64,000 bases of DNA from M3007 sp046160625 (GCA_046160625.1 JBJXGZ010000098.1:32808-96807); one strand, 5' to 3'; numbered from the stretch's first letter, positions 16,722 through 25,587 are shown. Program-made: numbers and translations. Notes: generated by a model not told the origin, from the letters alone.

Positions 16722-17657
16722 TTAGTGCCCTCTTTTCCGGGTTGTTTTTGTGGTCGTCTTTTTTACACCGACATTGCCGTTTTTACCTTTTTTGACCCCT
16801 GTGGTAGTGGTTTTTGACTGTTTGACACGGCCATTCTGCTTGGTAGTAGTGGTCGTTTTTTTGCCAACTACAGCCCCGTTTTTGCCTCGTGCTGCCACCA
16901 CGGTGGTAGTGCGGGTGTGCACTACTTTTGAATGCGCGCGATGTGGAGCATACACAGCATGGGCACGATGTACCCGGTGTGTGCGAACAACATGGCAATG
17001 GGCGCGGAAGGGTACTGCACGGACGTGGAACACGCGCCAAGGGTGTGGTCTCCAAGGTCTCCAGTAGGCTGGGTAAACCCTCCAACGCCAGGGCGAAACC
17101 CAGAGGCGGTAGCCCGGCGCGTACATAAACCGAACGCTGGGCCACAGCCACACGTTCACTATGATGCGAACGGGAGCCCGTTCTGCAGCGGGGCCTTTGT
17201 TTTTTCCGCTTTTCACCTTTTCTTCTTCAAAAGGCTCAGCGATGGTCTGCTCTCCATACAGTGCCTCATCTCCAATGATTTGGAGGATAGCGTTTTCAGC
17301 GCCTTGCTTTTCGATCTCGATGACGGCTACATCCTGCGATTCTTTTTCGCTGACAGCCACTTGCAGTACAAGTGCGTGTACATCGCCATCCATGTTGTCC
17401 ACAACGCGGATGTAGTCAATTTCACCATCCTCGTTCAGGTCGAGGTTGTTGGCTTCATTGTTTTCGGTATTCAGGCGTTTTTCAAAATCTTCGGGAGAGC
17501 TTGATTTTTTAAACAGCTCAATGGCAGCTTCGAGGCTAAAGTTATCGCCCGGAAGCCCGGTGCTGTCGGCCTCCATGTCGCTTTGAGCAAATAAAGGGAA
17601 GGAGCATAGTAAAAGGGCTAGGATGCCCAACAAGGGAGAAAATCTCAATGTTTTCAT
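16722..17657 (-). CDS. Secreted protein with EF-hand-like loop and basic Thr/Lys-rich tail
   Basis: 311 residues from the ATG at 17657, which opens a signal peptide (MKTLRFSPLLGILALLLCSF, cleaved near FAQ). An acidic domain contains a calcium-loop-like DLNEDGEIDYI. A middle part is very rich in W, P, R and H (SVRFMYAPGYRLWVSPWRW). The last 80 residues repeat KTTTTT, VKKGKNG and TTKTT blocks and are strongly basic. Similar layouts occur in Bacteroidota hypothetical proteins, but I know of no function. Export to the periplasm or beyond is supported by the leader; the tail could bind polyanions (inference). Confidence 0.75.
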   Translation of the reverse strand: MKTLRFSPLLGILALLLCSFPLFAQSDMEADSTGLPGDNFSLEAAIELFKKSSSPEDFEKRLNTENNEANNLDLNEDGEIDYIRVVDNMDGDVHALVLQVAVSEKESQDVAVIEIEKQGAENAILQIIGDEALYGEQTIAEPFEEEKVKSGKNKGPAAERAPVRIIVNVWLWPSVRFMYAPGYRLWVSPWRWRVYPAYWRPWRPHPWRVFHVRAVPFRAHCHVVRTHRVHRAHAVYAPHRAHSKVVHTRTTTVVAARGKNGAVVGKKTTTTTKQNGRVKQSKTTTTGVKKGKNGNVGVKKTTTKTTRKRGH

Positions 17658-17751
17658 GTTATAGAAATGATTTGATTGTGAACAATATGGGGGCTTTGAT
17701 GGGGTAAGTTGGGATTGGTTTAAATTTGATAATTCTAAATAGTAAAATAAT

Positions 17752-17890
17752 CCGCAAAACTGCAAAACAGGAGAACCGGAAAATCTAAAACCATACATTT
17801 TGATTGAGAATAGGGCAAGATTTTGACCTCGTCCCAATAGAGTTTTTCTTGATTTTGCGGTTTTGAATTTTCCGATTCACCTGTTTTGCG
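17752..17890. repeat. Intergenic compound hairpin
   Basis: The left part (about 17752-17790, with CTGCAAAACAGG and CCGGAAAAT) is the near-complement of the right part (about 17858-17890, with ATTTTCCG and CCTGTTTTGCGGG). Units GCAAAAC and CCGGAAAA recur within the arms. It lies between two leftward genes. Confidence 0.6.
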
Positions 17891-17904
17891 GGTTACATTT
17901 TTAA

Positions 17905-19692
17905 TCATTTCACCTCTTCCACCCACCGATCCACCTTCCCCTCCAGCACCGTCAACGGTAAGCACCCATGCTCCAGCACGAGCTTGTGGAAAGCCCGAAT
18001 GTCAAACTTTGGCCCAAGTGCCTGCTCCGCTTTAGCCCTCAATGCACGAATCTTAAGTTGGCCAACTTTGTAAGAAAGCGCCTGCCCCGGCCACGACATG
18101 TAGCGTTCTATTTCTGACACAATACTGGCCTCTGATTCCGCCTCGTGGTCGAGCGAATACTGAACGGCCTGTTCGCGGGTCCAGCCTTTGGCGTGCATCC
18201 CGGCATCCACCACAAGGCGTATGGCGCGGTGCATCTCGGCGCCGAGCATCCCGAAATATTGATAGGGGTCTTTGTAAAGCCCAAGTTCCGTACCAAGCGA
18301 CTCACAGTACAAAGCCCAACCCTCTCCGTAAGCGCTGTACCAAAGGGTGCGGCGGAAGTCGGGCAATGCGGTGTTTTCCTGCTGAAGGGATATTTGGTAA
18401 TGGTGTCCGGGAATGGCCTCATGCAGGAACAAATCCTCGTCAGAATACAAATTGTACTCCCGCACATTTGGAATCGGGACGTAAAACGTGCCGGGGCGTG
18501 TGCCGTCCAGTGAACCTTGAACATATTCCGCGCTTGCTGTTTTTTCCCGGAAGGCTTCGGTGCGTTTTACCACAAACGCTGTTTTTGGTACCAAATCGAA
18601 TAGTTTGGCCAATTGTGGTTTCATGGTCTCGTGAATCTTGTTGAAATTCTCGATCACCTGATTCGGCTCAGTAAAGGGCATTAGTTCTTTGCGTTTGCGG
18701 ACGTGGTCAAAGAAACTTTTTAGATCCCCTGTGTAACCTACCTGGGCTTTTACCTTTTCCATTTCCTGCGAGAGTCGGGCGACTTCCTGTTCGCCAAGAT
18801 TGAAAATTTCCTCCGCAGTCATGTTCGTGGTGGTATAACTGCGGATTTGGTGGGCGTAATATTTTGAACCATTTGGTACCGAAGAAATGCCCGAAGTAGT
18901 CCGGCAAACAGGTAGATATTCCTCTTTTACAAACTTGTGCAGCCGCTGGTAAACGGGGATGATCTTATCGTTCACCATTTGCTGATAGGCGGCCGTGAGA
19001 CGCTCGCGCTCGGTAGCAGAGATATCCTTGGGCATCAGGGAAATAGGGGAGTAGTACAGGTGTTTTTCCGCCGGGCCATGGTCGAAAGCAGCCATTTGCG
19101 GCACCATTTTTTCTGCCAAAGTCTTGGGTAAAACATACCCCGAGGCCATGCCCCGGCGCATATTGGCAATGGCGGTATCGCACCACATCACAAAACCATC
19201 CACGCGGCGAAGCCAGTTATCATAGTCTTGTACGCTCTTAAATGGTTGACCAGAAGTCCCGCCAGCCAATTGTCCCATGGTAAGTGGCAAACAGTCGAAC
19301 TGGTTGATGGGCATGAGTTCAGTCGGGAACGAAAGGTCTTCCAGGTTGATATCGCATTCCCAGAGAAGGATGTCGTAACTGGTGCGTTGGTTTTCAGTCA
19401 ATTGCGCACGGTTGTAGCCTTGCAAACTGGTTTTGTATTGTGTAAAAAACTTGCGCAGCTTCTCGCGATGTGCTTGCGAAATGGTATTGGGCAGCAAGTC
19501 GTTGTAACGAGTGTCCCCAGCAAAAGTGGCTTCGATAGGGAACAATGGCAGTCGTTCGCGGTGGTAATCGGCGAAAAGGGAATCAATAGACATTTGCGAT
19601 TTTTGAGCAGCAGATGGGGTGGGGGCATTGTTTTGGCAGGCCCAGAAGATGGAAAGGAGGACTGAAAATGAAAGGACAGTGATTTTGTTCAT
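17905..19692 (-). CDS. DUF885 family metallopeptidase-like lipoprotein
   Basis: 595 residues from the ATG at 19692, which opens a lipoprotein signal (MNKITVLSFSVLLSIFWAC); the frame is open 150 codons further upstream but that part crosses a repeat and is not credible. The DUF885 core has the HEAIPGHHYQ zinc-site motif at about residue 420, preceded by YNLYSDEDLFL and followed by WYSAYGEGWALYCESL, the second conserved block with a Glu. Late family marks are AMRLVVDAGMH-like and SYKVGQLKI. These proteins are thought to be envelope zinc peptidases. Location by the lipobox is the periplasm or outer membrane. Confidence 0.9.
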   Translation of the reverse strand: MNKITVLSFSVLLSIFWACQNNAPTPSAAQKSQMSIDSLFADYHRERLPLFPIEATFAGDTRYNDLLPNTISQAHREKLRKFFTQYKTSLQGYNRAQLTENQRTSYDILLWECDINLEDLSFPTELMPINQFDCLPLTMGQLAGGTSGQPFKSVQDYDNWLRRVDGFVMWCDTAIANMRRGMASGYVLPKTLAEKMVPQMAAFDHGPAEKHLYYSPISLMPKDISATERERLTAAYQQMVNDKIIPVYQRLHKFVKEEYLPVCRTTSGISSVPNGSKYYAHQIRSYTTTNMTAEEIFNLGEQEVARLSQEMEKVKAQVGYTGDLKSFFDHVRKRKELMPFTEPNQVIENFNKIHETMKPQLAKLFDLVPKTAFVVKRTEAFREKTASAEYVQGSLDGTRPGTFYVPIPNVREYNLYSDEDLFLHEAIPGHHYQISLQQENTALPDFRRTLWYSAYGEGWALYCESLGTELGLYKDPYQYFGMLGAEMHRAIRLVVDAGMHAKGWTREQAVQYSLDHEAESEASIVSEIERYMSWPGQALSYKVGQLKIRALRAKAEQALGPKFDIRAFHKLVLEHGCLPLTVLEGKVDRWVEEVK

Positions 19693-19723
19693 AGAATAAG
19701 GAGGTAGTTGTTGCTTGACATTA

Positions 19724-19832
19724 TTTTTGACAGGATTAACAGGACAGACAGGATGGTGTCGGCTTCGCCGACCACAGTTTAAAGTCGGCGAAGCCGACAC
19801 CATCCTGTCTGTCCTGTTAATCATGTCAAAAA
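19724..19832. repeat. Large near-perfect inverted repeat between divergent genes
   Basis: Two 49-bp arms (19724-19772 and 19784-19832) differ at one base and enclose an 11-bp loop. Each arm contains repeated ACAGGA-type units and ends in the self-complementary GTCGGCTTCGCCGAC. It lies 31 bp upstream of the DUF885 start and 103 bp upstream of the helicase start, so it is in a promoter region and not behind a gene. Confidence 0.92.
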
Positions 19833-19935
19833 AAGAGCGACAAATATAGTCCCGTCTTCCGCGGGCAATGAATTTTGCCGACGAGTCAGCGCTTTTGAGA
19901 AGCCATTGGCAGCTTCTGCGCATCTTTACGCCGCC

Positions 19936-21252
19936 ATGCTCAACCAACCAACACTTCAACTCAACGACGACTTTCGCCACGCCCTCGATGTGCTGGAAAA
20001 AACCGATACCCACCTGTTCATCACCGGGAAGGCGGGTACTGGAAAGAGCACCTTGCTCCAGCTTTTCCGCAATACCTCCCACAAAAAAGTGGCCGTTTTG
20101 GCTCCAACGGGCGTGGCGGCGCTGAACGTTCAAGGTCAAACGATTCACTCTTTTTTTGGTTTCCCGCCTCGCATCGTTACCCCGGGTGAGGCTTCCAGAA
20201 AAGTGACGCGCAAAGACCTGCTGCGGATTTACAAAAACCTGGAGGTGCTGGTCATTGACGAAATCTCGATGGTACGGGCAGATTTACTGGATGGCATGGA
20301 CAAATTCCTGCGCGTCAATCGCGAGAACTACCGCCCTTTTGGTGGTGTGCAGGTCGTTTTTTTTGGCGATCTTTTCCAGCTCCCGCCCGTGGTAACGCGC
20401 GACCCCGTGGAGTCAGCCTATTTCAGCGAGTATTACGAAAGCCCCTATTTCTTTTCGGCGAAGATTTTTCAAGATGTTGATTTTCAATTAGAAACCCTCG
20501 AACTTAGGAAAGTTTATCGCCAGGAATCCAGGCATTTTCTGCGGCTTTTGGAAGCCGTTCGCGTTAATGAAGTAGACTTTGACGACCTCGAAGATTTGAA
20601 TGAGCGGCATCAGCCCAGCTTTTCCGAAACCGACGGTTACATTACGCTTTGCGCCCGAAATGCCACTGCCGACAAGATCAATCAGCGCGAACTCTCTTTG
20701 CTCGAAACGCCGGAATATGAATTCATTGCCGATGTGAAAGGACAGTTTGATCCGGGTTTGTATCCCACAGATTTTGGTCTTCGCTTGCGCAAGGGGGCAC
20801 AGGTCATGTTTGTCCGCAACGATTTGGAACAACGACAATTTGTTAACGGAACGATCGGCAAAATCACCCTCCTGAATCAAGACACCATAGTGGTAGAAAC
20901 CGAAGAGCAGGGCGGCAAAAAACGCCGGATAGAAGTAGCTAAATCCGAATGGGAGATCATTCGTTACAAAGGAGGTGCCACCGGCGGACTTGAAACCGAG
21001 GTGGTGGGTTCATTTACGCAATATCCCTTGCGACTGGCCTGGGCAATCAGTATCCACAAAAGCCAGGGAAAGACCTTTGACCGGGTGCTCATTGATCTTG
21101 GAGCTGGAGCATTCGAGCACGGACAATTGTACGTGGCGCTTAGCCGTTGTCGCACTTTGGAAGGCGTAGTGCTCCGAAACCGCATTCGCCCGCAGGATGT
21201 GATTACGGATGAGCGGGTGGTGGAATTTTATGAGGGGATGTTCAGGGGGTAA
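19936..21252 (+). CDS. PIF1/RecD-like superfamily 1B DNA helicase
   Basis: 438 residues from ATG 19936 (MLNQPTLQLNDDFRHALDVL). Helicase motifs in order: Walker A FITGKAGTGKSTLL (about 32-45), VAVLAPTGVAALNVQGQTIHSFF (Ia), VLVIDEISMVRADLLD (Walker B), VQVVFFGDLFQLPPV (III) and a late LAWAISIHKSQGKTFDRVLID with VALSRCRTLEGVVL (V, VI). It is an ATP-driven 5'-3' helicase in the cytoplasm. The order and length match short bacterial Pif1-like helicases. Nothing nearby indicates a specific pathway. Confidence 0.93.
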   Translation: MLNQPTLQLNDDFRHALDVLEKTDTHLFITGKAGTGKSTLLQLFRNTSHKKVAVLAPTGVAALNVQGQTIHSFFGFPPRIVTPGEASRKVTRKDLLRIYKNLEVLVIDEISMVRADLLDGMDKFLRVNRENYRPFGGVQVVFFGDLFQLPPVVTRDPVESAYFSEYYESPYFFSAKIFQDVDFQLETLELRKVYRQESRHFLRLLEAVRVNEVDFDDLEDLNERHQPSFSETDGYITLCARNATADKINQRELSLLETPEYEFIADVKGQFDPGLYPTDFGLRLRKGAQVMFVRNDLEQRQFVNGTIGKITLLNQDTIVVETEEQGGKKRRIEVAKSEWEIIRYKGGATGGLETEVVGSFTQYPLRLAWAISIHKSQGKTFDRVLIDLGAGAFEHGQLYVALSRCRTLEGVVLRNRIRPQDVITDERVVEFYEGMFRG

Positions 21253-21264
21253 ATATTTGAAAAA

Positions 21265-21335
21265 TTTCACGCAACGCCGCAACGTTTAATGTTCATGATT
21301 GTCAAAACGTTGCGTCGTTGCGTCGTTGCGTGAAA
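21265..21335. repeat. Intergenic compound hairpin
   Basis: The left arm TTTCACGCAACGCCGCAACG (from 21265) pairs with a right arm (21304-21335) that holds three CGTTGCGT-type units, one more than the left. The extra copy shows unit-by-unit growth. It lies 12 bp after the helicase stop. Confidence 0.8.
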
Positions 21336-21356
21336 TAAACTTTTCTGAGTAACACA

Positions 21357-22631
21357 ATGGGTAGCATGAATGACTTGAAAATTCGCAAGCAATTCCGTCA
21401 GTTGGCGTGGATGATACTCTTGCTCGTCCCTCAAATACATTTTGCACAAAGTAGCCATTACCTGCCAGACCCAAGTTACAACCCTTTGAAAGTCAGGGTT
21501 AACTTGATTATACTCCAGCGTGAGGATGGTTCCGGTAATTTCCAGGACAATCCTGCCGACCATACCTTTCTCCAGAACATGATCCGGGTGACGAATGAGG
21601 TTTTCGCAAACCTGGTGAACAGAAACGAGGAGTATTATCCTGGGCAAAATCTGCCGTTTTTGTCCAATGCCAAGGTTGAGATAGTGCCAAATATTATCTT
21701 CAAAAAGTATGAATTTGGTTGGAACAACCGAAATGACACCAACCATTCCGGAGTGCCCTATTTGTCGGGCTGGTATTTGGATTATCTGGATAACCAAATC
21801 TATGGTGACACCGCCTTGCCAAAGGCCATCAACTTATATTTCTCGAATGACGGACAACTTCACAGGGAAATGGTCGTGTTGGGTACAACAACCGATTACG
21901 ACAAACGCATCTTTTTTAAACAACATGCTGCCAGCGAAATACCAGTATTGAATTCCAGGGTACAACCTTATGGTAAATACCATTCTATGCGTTGCCATAT
22001 TGGCAATGTCTGGCTAAAACTCTGGTGGAAACGCAATGTGCTGCACGAGCCAGACTGGACGATGGAATATGAAGTAGGCGAAAGTATTGCCCACGAATTG
22101 GGACACCTTTTTGGGCTTGGGCACACTTCAGAAAACCATTTACATTCCATAATGCGTACCAGTTTTGGAGGCATGCACGATTATATGACCACCCAGGAAA
22201 TTGCCAGAGTTCATCAAACTTTTAGCCTTTATCCATCTTTATGGCAGTTTGTGGAAGGAGATTTTACGTACGGTAGCACATCCGCAGATTTGGTCGTGTC
22301 AACGGAGGAAACATGGAATTCGAACAGGCGGCTTTATGCCAATGTTTTAGTCAAAACAGGGGCTGTCTTAACCATCACCAGCGAAATTTTAATGCCGAAT
22401 TCAGGTGCCATCGTGGTGGAACAAGGGGCTACCTTGATAATAGATGGAGGCATCGTCAGGCGTTTTGATACCCCTGCACCGGATGCCTTCGAAGGCGAGC
22501 CGCAGGAGGAAACCCAAACCATAAAGTCGCCGTACCTTGATTATGTGGGCGATACAGGTCAAGCAGGAACAATCATTTTGAAAGGAAATGGCAAAATAGA
22601 TGGGGCGGTTCTCGGTTTAAATAAATACTAG
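21357..22631 (+). CDS. Secreted metzincin-type zinc metalloprotease
   Basis: 424 residues; a second ATG at 21366 is possible. The signal peptide runs to about residue 31 (WMILLLVPQIHFAQ). The catalytic site is GESIAHELGHLFGLGH with the three zinc histidines and Glu, and a Met-turn (HSIMRT) follows 10-15 residues later, so this is a metzincin. The C-terminal 120 residues are beta-rich (LVKTGAVLTITSEILMPNSG), resembling a beta-helix surface domain; no T9SS tail is obvious. It should act outside the cytoplasm on peptides or proteins. Confidence 0.83.
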   Translation: MGSMNDLKIRKQFRQLAWMILLLVPQIHFAQSSHYLPDPSYNPLKVRVNLIILQREDGSGNFQDNPADHTFLQNMIRVTNEVFANLVNRNEEYYPGQNLPFLSNAKVEIVPNIIFKKYEFGWNNRNDTNHSGVPYLSGWYLDYLDNQIYGDTALPKAINLYFSNDGQLHREMVVLGTTTDYDKRIFFKQHAASEIPVLNSRVQPYGKYHSMRCHIGNVWLKLWWKRNVLHEPDWTMEYEVGESIAHELGHLFGLGHTSENHLHSIMRTSFGGMHDYMTTQEIARVHQTFSLYPSLWQFVEGDFTYGSTSADLVVSTEETWNSNRRLYANVLVKTGAVLTITSEILMPNSGAIVVEQGATLIIDGGIVRRFDTPAPDAFEGEPQEETQTIKSPYLDYVGDTGQAGTIILKGNGKIDGAVLGLNKY

Positions 22632-22791
22632 TCGAGCGGGCAATGTCTATGACATATGAAGGCCATTTTGGCCGATAGTGGCAAAATTTCTCCCCGCCAC
22701 TCCCAACCATCTGCGGTAAAAATCATTTCTTTGGGCAACCAAAATCACAGATTTGTATTCATCGCCCCTGCATTCAAACAAATATCCGCAC

Positions 22792-24504
22792 ATGAAAAAC
22801 ACTACCTGTTTACCCGTCATAGCTTTTTCGCCCGCTAAAGTCTTGACGACGTTGGGAGCGAAGGCAGGTTTGGCCCTCCTCCTGCTCTGTTTTGCAGCAG
22901 GCATTTTTGCCCAAAAAACATTGGTCGAACGCCGTCCCGGAGAAATAATCATCCAACTGGAACCGGGCGCAAATCTACAAAACACCCTTTCAGAACTCAA
23001 CCGCGATGCTCCCGGGGTATTTTCTCTGAAAAGCACCTTGTCAAAGGACTGGAATATTTTTCTTCTAAATATGGAAGAAAACCAGGAAAACAATGCTCAA
23101 ATGCTTTTAATCGCCCGTCGCGCTCCAAGCATTCATACTGCCCAATGGAACCACAAAGTGCAGGAGAGATCCGTTGAACCCAACGACACCGAATGGTGGC
23201 GACAAGGGAATATGACATTCATCAATGCCCCGGAGGTATGGGAAACTTCTACTGGAGGCCTTACACCCAATGGCGATACCATCGTAGTGGCAGTGCTTGA
23301 AAAAGGAGCCCTCCTCACACACCCCGACCTTGCCCCCAACCGTTTTTGGAATTGGAATGAAATCCCCAACAATGACGTGGATGACGATGGCAATGGGTTT
23401 AAGGACGATTTCGGGGGCTGGAACCCGCAAACACAGGCTGACGACCTTGGGAACAAAGGGTACCATGGTACGGCAGTCTGTGGTATTATCGGGGCAAGGG
23501 GCAACAACAGCCTAGGTGTCACAGGAGTAAACTGGAATGTGAAATTGATGAACATTTCCGGCATGGAATACGAAAGCGAAATCATACAAGGCTACGAATA
23601 TGTTGGGAAAATGCGCCGATTGTACAACCAGACCAATGGTGCAAAAGGCGCTTTTGTGGTAGCAACCAATGCTTCCTTTGGTTTTGATGGAGAACGCGCG
23701 GATGACCATCCTGTTTGGTGTGCCCTTTATGATTCCCTGGGTAAAGTAGGCATTCTGAGCGTAGGGGCTACTGCCAACGACCCAGTAGATGTGGATGTAG
23801 TGGGCGACATGCCCACCACCTGCCCAAGTGAGTATTTCATCGCTGTAACCAACATCACAAAATCAGGCATTAAAGTGCAGAGCGCGGGATTCGGCAGTAT
23901 TTCCATTGACTTGGGCGCCCCAGGCATTGATACCTACTCGACCTTCAATAGTGGCGGTCCTGGAAATGACCAGCCAAGTTACAATAACATCGGTGGTTGT
24001 TCGGCGTCGGCGCCCCACGTTTCTGGTGGTATCGGATTGTTGTACAGCCTTGGTTGTGAGCCATTTACCAGCGATGCCCTTACCAGCCCAACTACTTGTG
24101 CCCGCCGTGTTCGCGATGTGATTTTGAACAATACAGAGCCGAACTCCACCCTGGCTGGTATCACTACCACAGGCGGCCACCTTGACCTCGGCAATGCGCT
24201 TGAAGGAGTGCGCAATATCTGCGATGGTGCCACGGTTGGCCCGCTCGAGCTACTGGAAGTGAAGATACTTCAAGGAGGAAACCGGGTGCGTATTTATTAT
24301 CAAACTCCCAGCTTTCAACCCTACGATTTCAGGGTGTTCAACATGCTGGGTCAGCAATTATTCGAAAAACAATGGATCCCAGAGCAGTTTTCTGAGAGTT
24401 ATTATGACTTTGAATTCGAAACAGCCAACCTGCCACGTGGGGTATATATCTACACGATTGGAAAGGGGGATGTGATAAGATCAATAAAAATCCCAAAAAT
24501 ATAA
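22792..24504 (+). CDS. S8 subtilisin-like peptidase with Glu at the catalytic Asp position, T9SS tail
   Basis: 570 residues from ATG 22792 with a signal peptide (LALLLLCFAAGIFAQ). An N-terminal prodomain-like stretch precedes the S8 core: the first triad block reads VVVAVLEKGALLTHPDL, where the usual DTG or DSG is EKG (Glu about 170). His is present in GYHGTAVCGIIGA (about 225), the oxyanion Asn in SVGATANDP, and Ser in GCSASAPHVSGG (about 404). A C-terminal beta domain ending in NLPRGVYIYTIGKGDVIRSI is a T9SS sorting domain. The Asp-to-Glu change may lower or alter activity. Confidence 0.87.
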   Translation: MKNTTCLPVIAFSPAKVLTTLGAKAGLALLLLCFAAGIFAQKTLVERRPGEIIIQLEPGANLQNTLSELNRDAPGVFSLKSTLSKDWNIFLLNMEENQENNAQMLLIARRAPSIHTAQWNHKVQERSVEPNDTEWWRQGNMTFINAPEVWETSTGGLTPNGDTIVVAVLEKGALLTHPDLAPNRFWNWNEIPNNDVDDDGNGFKDDFGGWNPQTQADDLGNKGYHGTAVCGIIGARGNNSLGVTGVNWNVKLMNISGMEYESEIIQGYEYVGKMRRLYNQTNGAKGAFVVATNASFGFDGERADDHPVWCALYDSLGKVGILSVGATANDPVDVDVVGDMPTTCPSEYFIAVTNITKSGIKVQSAGFGSISIDLGAPGIDTYSTFNSGGPGNDQPSYNNIGGCSASAPHVSGGIGLLYSLGCEPFTSDALTSPTTCARRVRDVILNNTEPNSTLAGITTTGGHLDLGNALEGVRNICDGATVGPLELLEVKILQGGNRVRIYYQTPSFQPYDFRVFNMLGQQLFEKQWIPEQFSESYYDFEFETANLPRGVYIYTIGKGDVIRSIKIPKI

Positions 24505-24511
24505 AAGTCAG

Positions 24512-24544
24512 TTTGGTTTTTTGGGTTGGCAAGGTTTACCTTTG
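24512..24544 (+). promoter_or_regulatory. Bacteroidota-type promoter for tRNA-Arg
   Basis: TACCTTTG at 24537-24544 (-7 box, TAnnTTTG) with TTTG at 24512-24515 (-33 box), 21 bp apart. The tRNA begins 54 bp later. Confidence 0.7.
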
Positions 24545-24598
24545 CCGCCCGAAAACCAACAGGGTCTGCCTTCGCTTTTAAAGGTTATGGCAGATAAA

Positions 24599-24671
24599 GG
24601 CTCCGTAGCTTAATGGATAGAGTCCCTGACTACGGATCAGGAGGTTAGAGGTTCGAGTCCTCTCGGAGTCA
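24599..24671 (+). tRNA. tRNA-Arg (anticodon ACG)
   Basis: A full cloverleaf: acceptor GGCTCCG pairs with CGGAGTC (one G-U), D arm with AGCTTAATGGATAGAGT, anticodon stem CCTGA/TCAGG around the loop CTACGGA (anticodon ACG, read as inosine after editing), T arm with GGTTCGAGTCC. CCA is not encoded. 73 nt. Confidence 0.96.
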
Positions 24672-24691
24672 CCCACTACTGTTAAGTGTTT

Positions 24692-24726
24692 GAGTGTGTG
24701 AGATTTATCTCGCACACTCATTTTTT
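24692..24726 (+). terminator. Terminator of tRNA-Arg
   Basis: A 13-bp stem (GAGTGTGTGAGAT at 24692-24704 with 24707-24719, one G-U) followed by six T. It lies 20 bp after the tRNA and ahead of rpmB. Confidence 0.8.
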
Positions 24727-24768
24727 GAAAGGCAGTATTATCAACTAGAACACTTAAATTTTTGTACA

Positions 24769-25032
24769 ATGTCTAGAATTTGTGATCTGACGGGGAAGAA
24801 GCCTATTACAGGCAACTACGTCTCGCACTCCAACCACAAAACGAAGCGAAGGTTTTACCCAAACCTTCAAACCAAAAAGTTTTTCATCCCGGAAACGAAC
24901 GAATGGGTGACGCTTAAGGTGAGTACCAGTGCCATTCGCACCATATCCAAACTGGGCATTTACCAGTACATCAAAAAATTGGAGAAAAAAGGTGAAATCA
25001 CTTACTACCCGAATGCAGCAGAAGGCTGTTAA
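24769..25032 (+). CDS. rpmB: 50S ribosomal protein L28 (bL28)
   Basis: 87 residues from ATG 24769 (MSRICDLTGKKPITGNYVSH). The CDLTGKKP start and KRRFYPNLQTKKFFIP stretch are the L28 signature, and the length is usual for the phylum. It is part of the large ribosomal subunit. It heads a rpmB-rpmG-DUF4295 cluster with 26-bp and 34-bp gaps, closed by a strong terminator at 25545. Confidence 0.97.
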   Translation: MSRICDLTGKKPITGNYVSHSNHKTKRRFYPNLQTKKFFIPETNEWVTLKVSTSAIRTISKLGIYQYIKKLEKKGEITYYPNAAEGC

Positions 25033-25058
25033 ATCACCCCATTAAAAAGTAAAATATC

Positions 25059-25247
25059 ATGGCAAAGAAAAGTAAAGGCAACCGCATTCAAGTTATTCTG
25101 GAGTGCACAGAGCACAAAACCAGCGGCTTACCCGGCACATCGCGCCACATTACCCAGAAGAATCGCAAGAATACACCCGACCGCATGGAGTTGAAAAAAT
25201 ACAACCCAATCATGCGGAAATATACCCTTCACCGGGAAATCAAGTAA
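25059..25247 (+). CDS. rpmG: 50S ribosomal protein L33 (bL33)
   Basis: 62 residues (MAKKSKGNRIQVILECTEHK). The NRIQVILECTEHK start, the NTPDRMELKKYNP block and the final YTLHREIK are diagnostic of L33. It has one cysteine, so it is the zinc-free form. Middle gene of the rpmB-rpmG-DUF4295 cluster. Confidence 0.97.
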   Translation: MAKKSKGNRIQVILECTEHKTSGLPGTSRHITQKNRKNTPDRMELKKYNPIMRKYTLHREIK

Positions 25248-25281
25248 CCCACACTCTCACTACTCAAATAATTGAGGTACC

Positions 25282-25461
25282 ATGGCAAAGAAAGTCTCTA
25301 AAAACGCACGCGTCGCACAACGTGCCGCTAACGTTGGCTCCGGCAAGGACCATGTCAAAGTGGTGAAGGCCGTGAAAGACCCGGTCACGGGCAGATACAC
25401 TTACAAGCAGATGATCGTTCACAAGGACAAAGTGAAAGATTTCTTCGCTGACGCGAAATAA
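25282..25461 (+). CDS. DUF4295 small basic protein (Bacteroidota ribosomal protein candidate bL38)
   Basis: 59 residues from ATG 25282 to TAA 25459-25461, reading MAKKVSKNARVAQRAANVGS, then GKDHVKVVKAVKDPVTGRYTYKQ-type basic sequence and ending VKDFFADAK. This is the DUF4295 family, found next to rpmG throughout the Bacteroidota. From memory, a Flavobacterium ribosome structure assigned a protein of this kind as bL38; I could not verify this. The position in the ribosomal cluster fits a structural role. Confidence 0.88.
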   Translation: MAKKVSKNARVAQRAANVGSGKDHVKVVKAVKDPVTGRYTYKQMIVHKDKVKDFFADAK

Positions 25462-25472
25462 AGTCCCAAGTT

Positions 25473-25526
25473 GCCACGAATTGCACGAATTCACACTAAT
25501 TCGTGAAGATTTGTGGAATTAGTGGC
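25473..25526. repeat. Intergenic compound hairpin
   Basis: The arms are built of CACGAATT-type units: GCCACGAATTGCACGAATTC on the left (25473 onward) and a right arm ending GGAATTAGTGGC at 25526. It lies between the DUF4295 stop and the terminator of the same operon. Confidence 0.75.
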
Positions 25527-25544
25527 TAAAACTGAATTAAATGC

Positions 25545-25587
25545 AGAGCCGGGGTGTGTCGCAATTGCGCGCACCCCGGCTCTTTTT
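25545..25587 (+). terminator. Terminator of the L28/L33/DUF4295 operon
   Basis: A 12-bp GC-rich stem, AGAGCCGGGGTG at 25545-25556 with CACCCCGGCTCT at 25572-25583, followed by a T run. Confidence 0.92.

Noticed and set aside
19693..20148. 150-codon N-terminal extension of the DUF885 gene
   Set aside because: It runs through a 109-bp palindrome and the divergent helicase gene, and a lipoprotein signal begins at the internal ATG.
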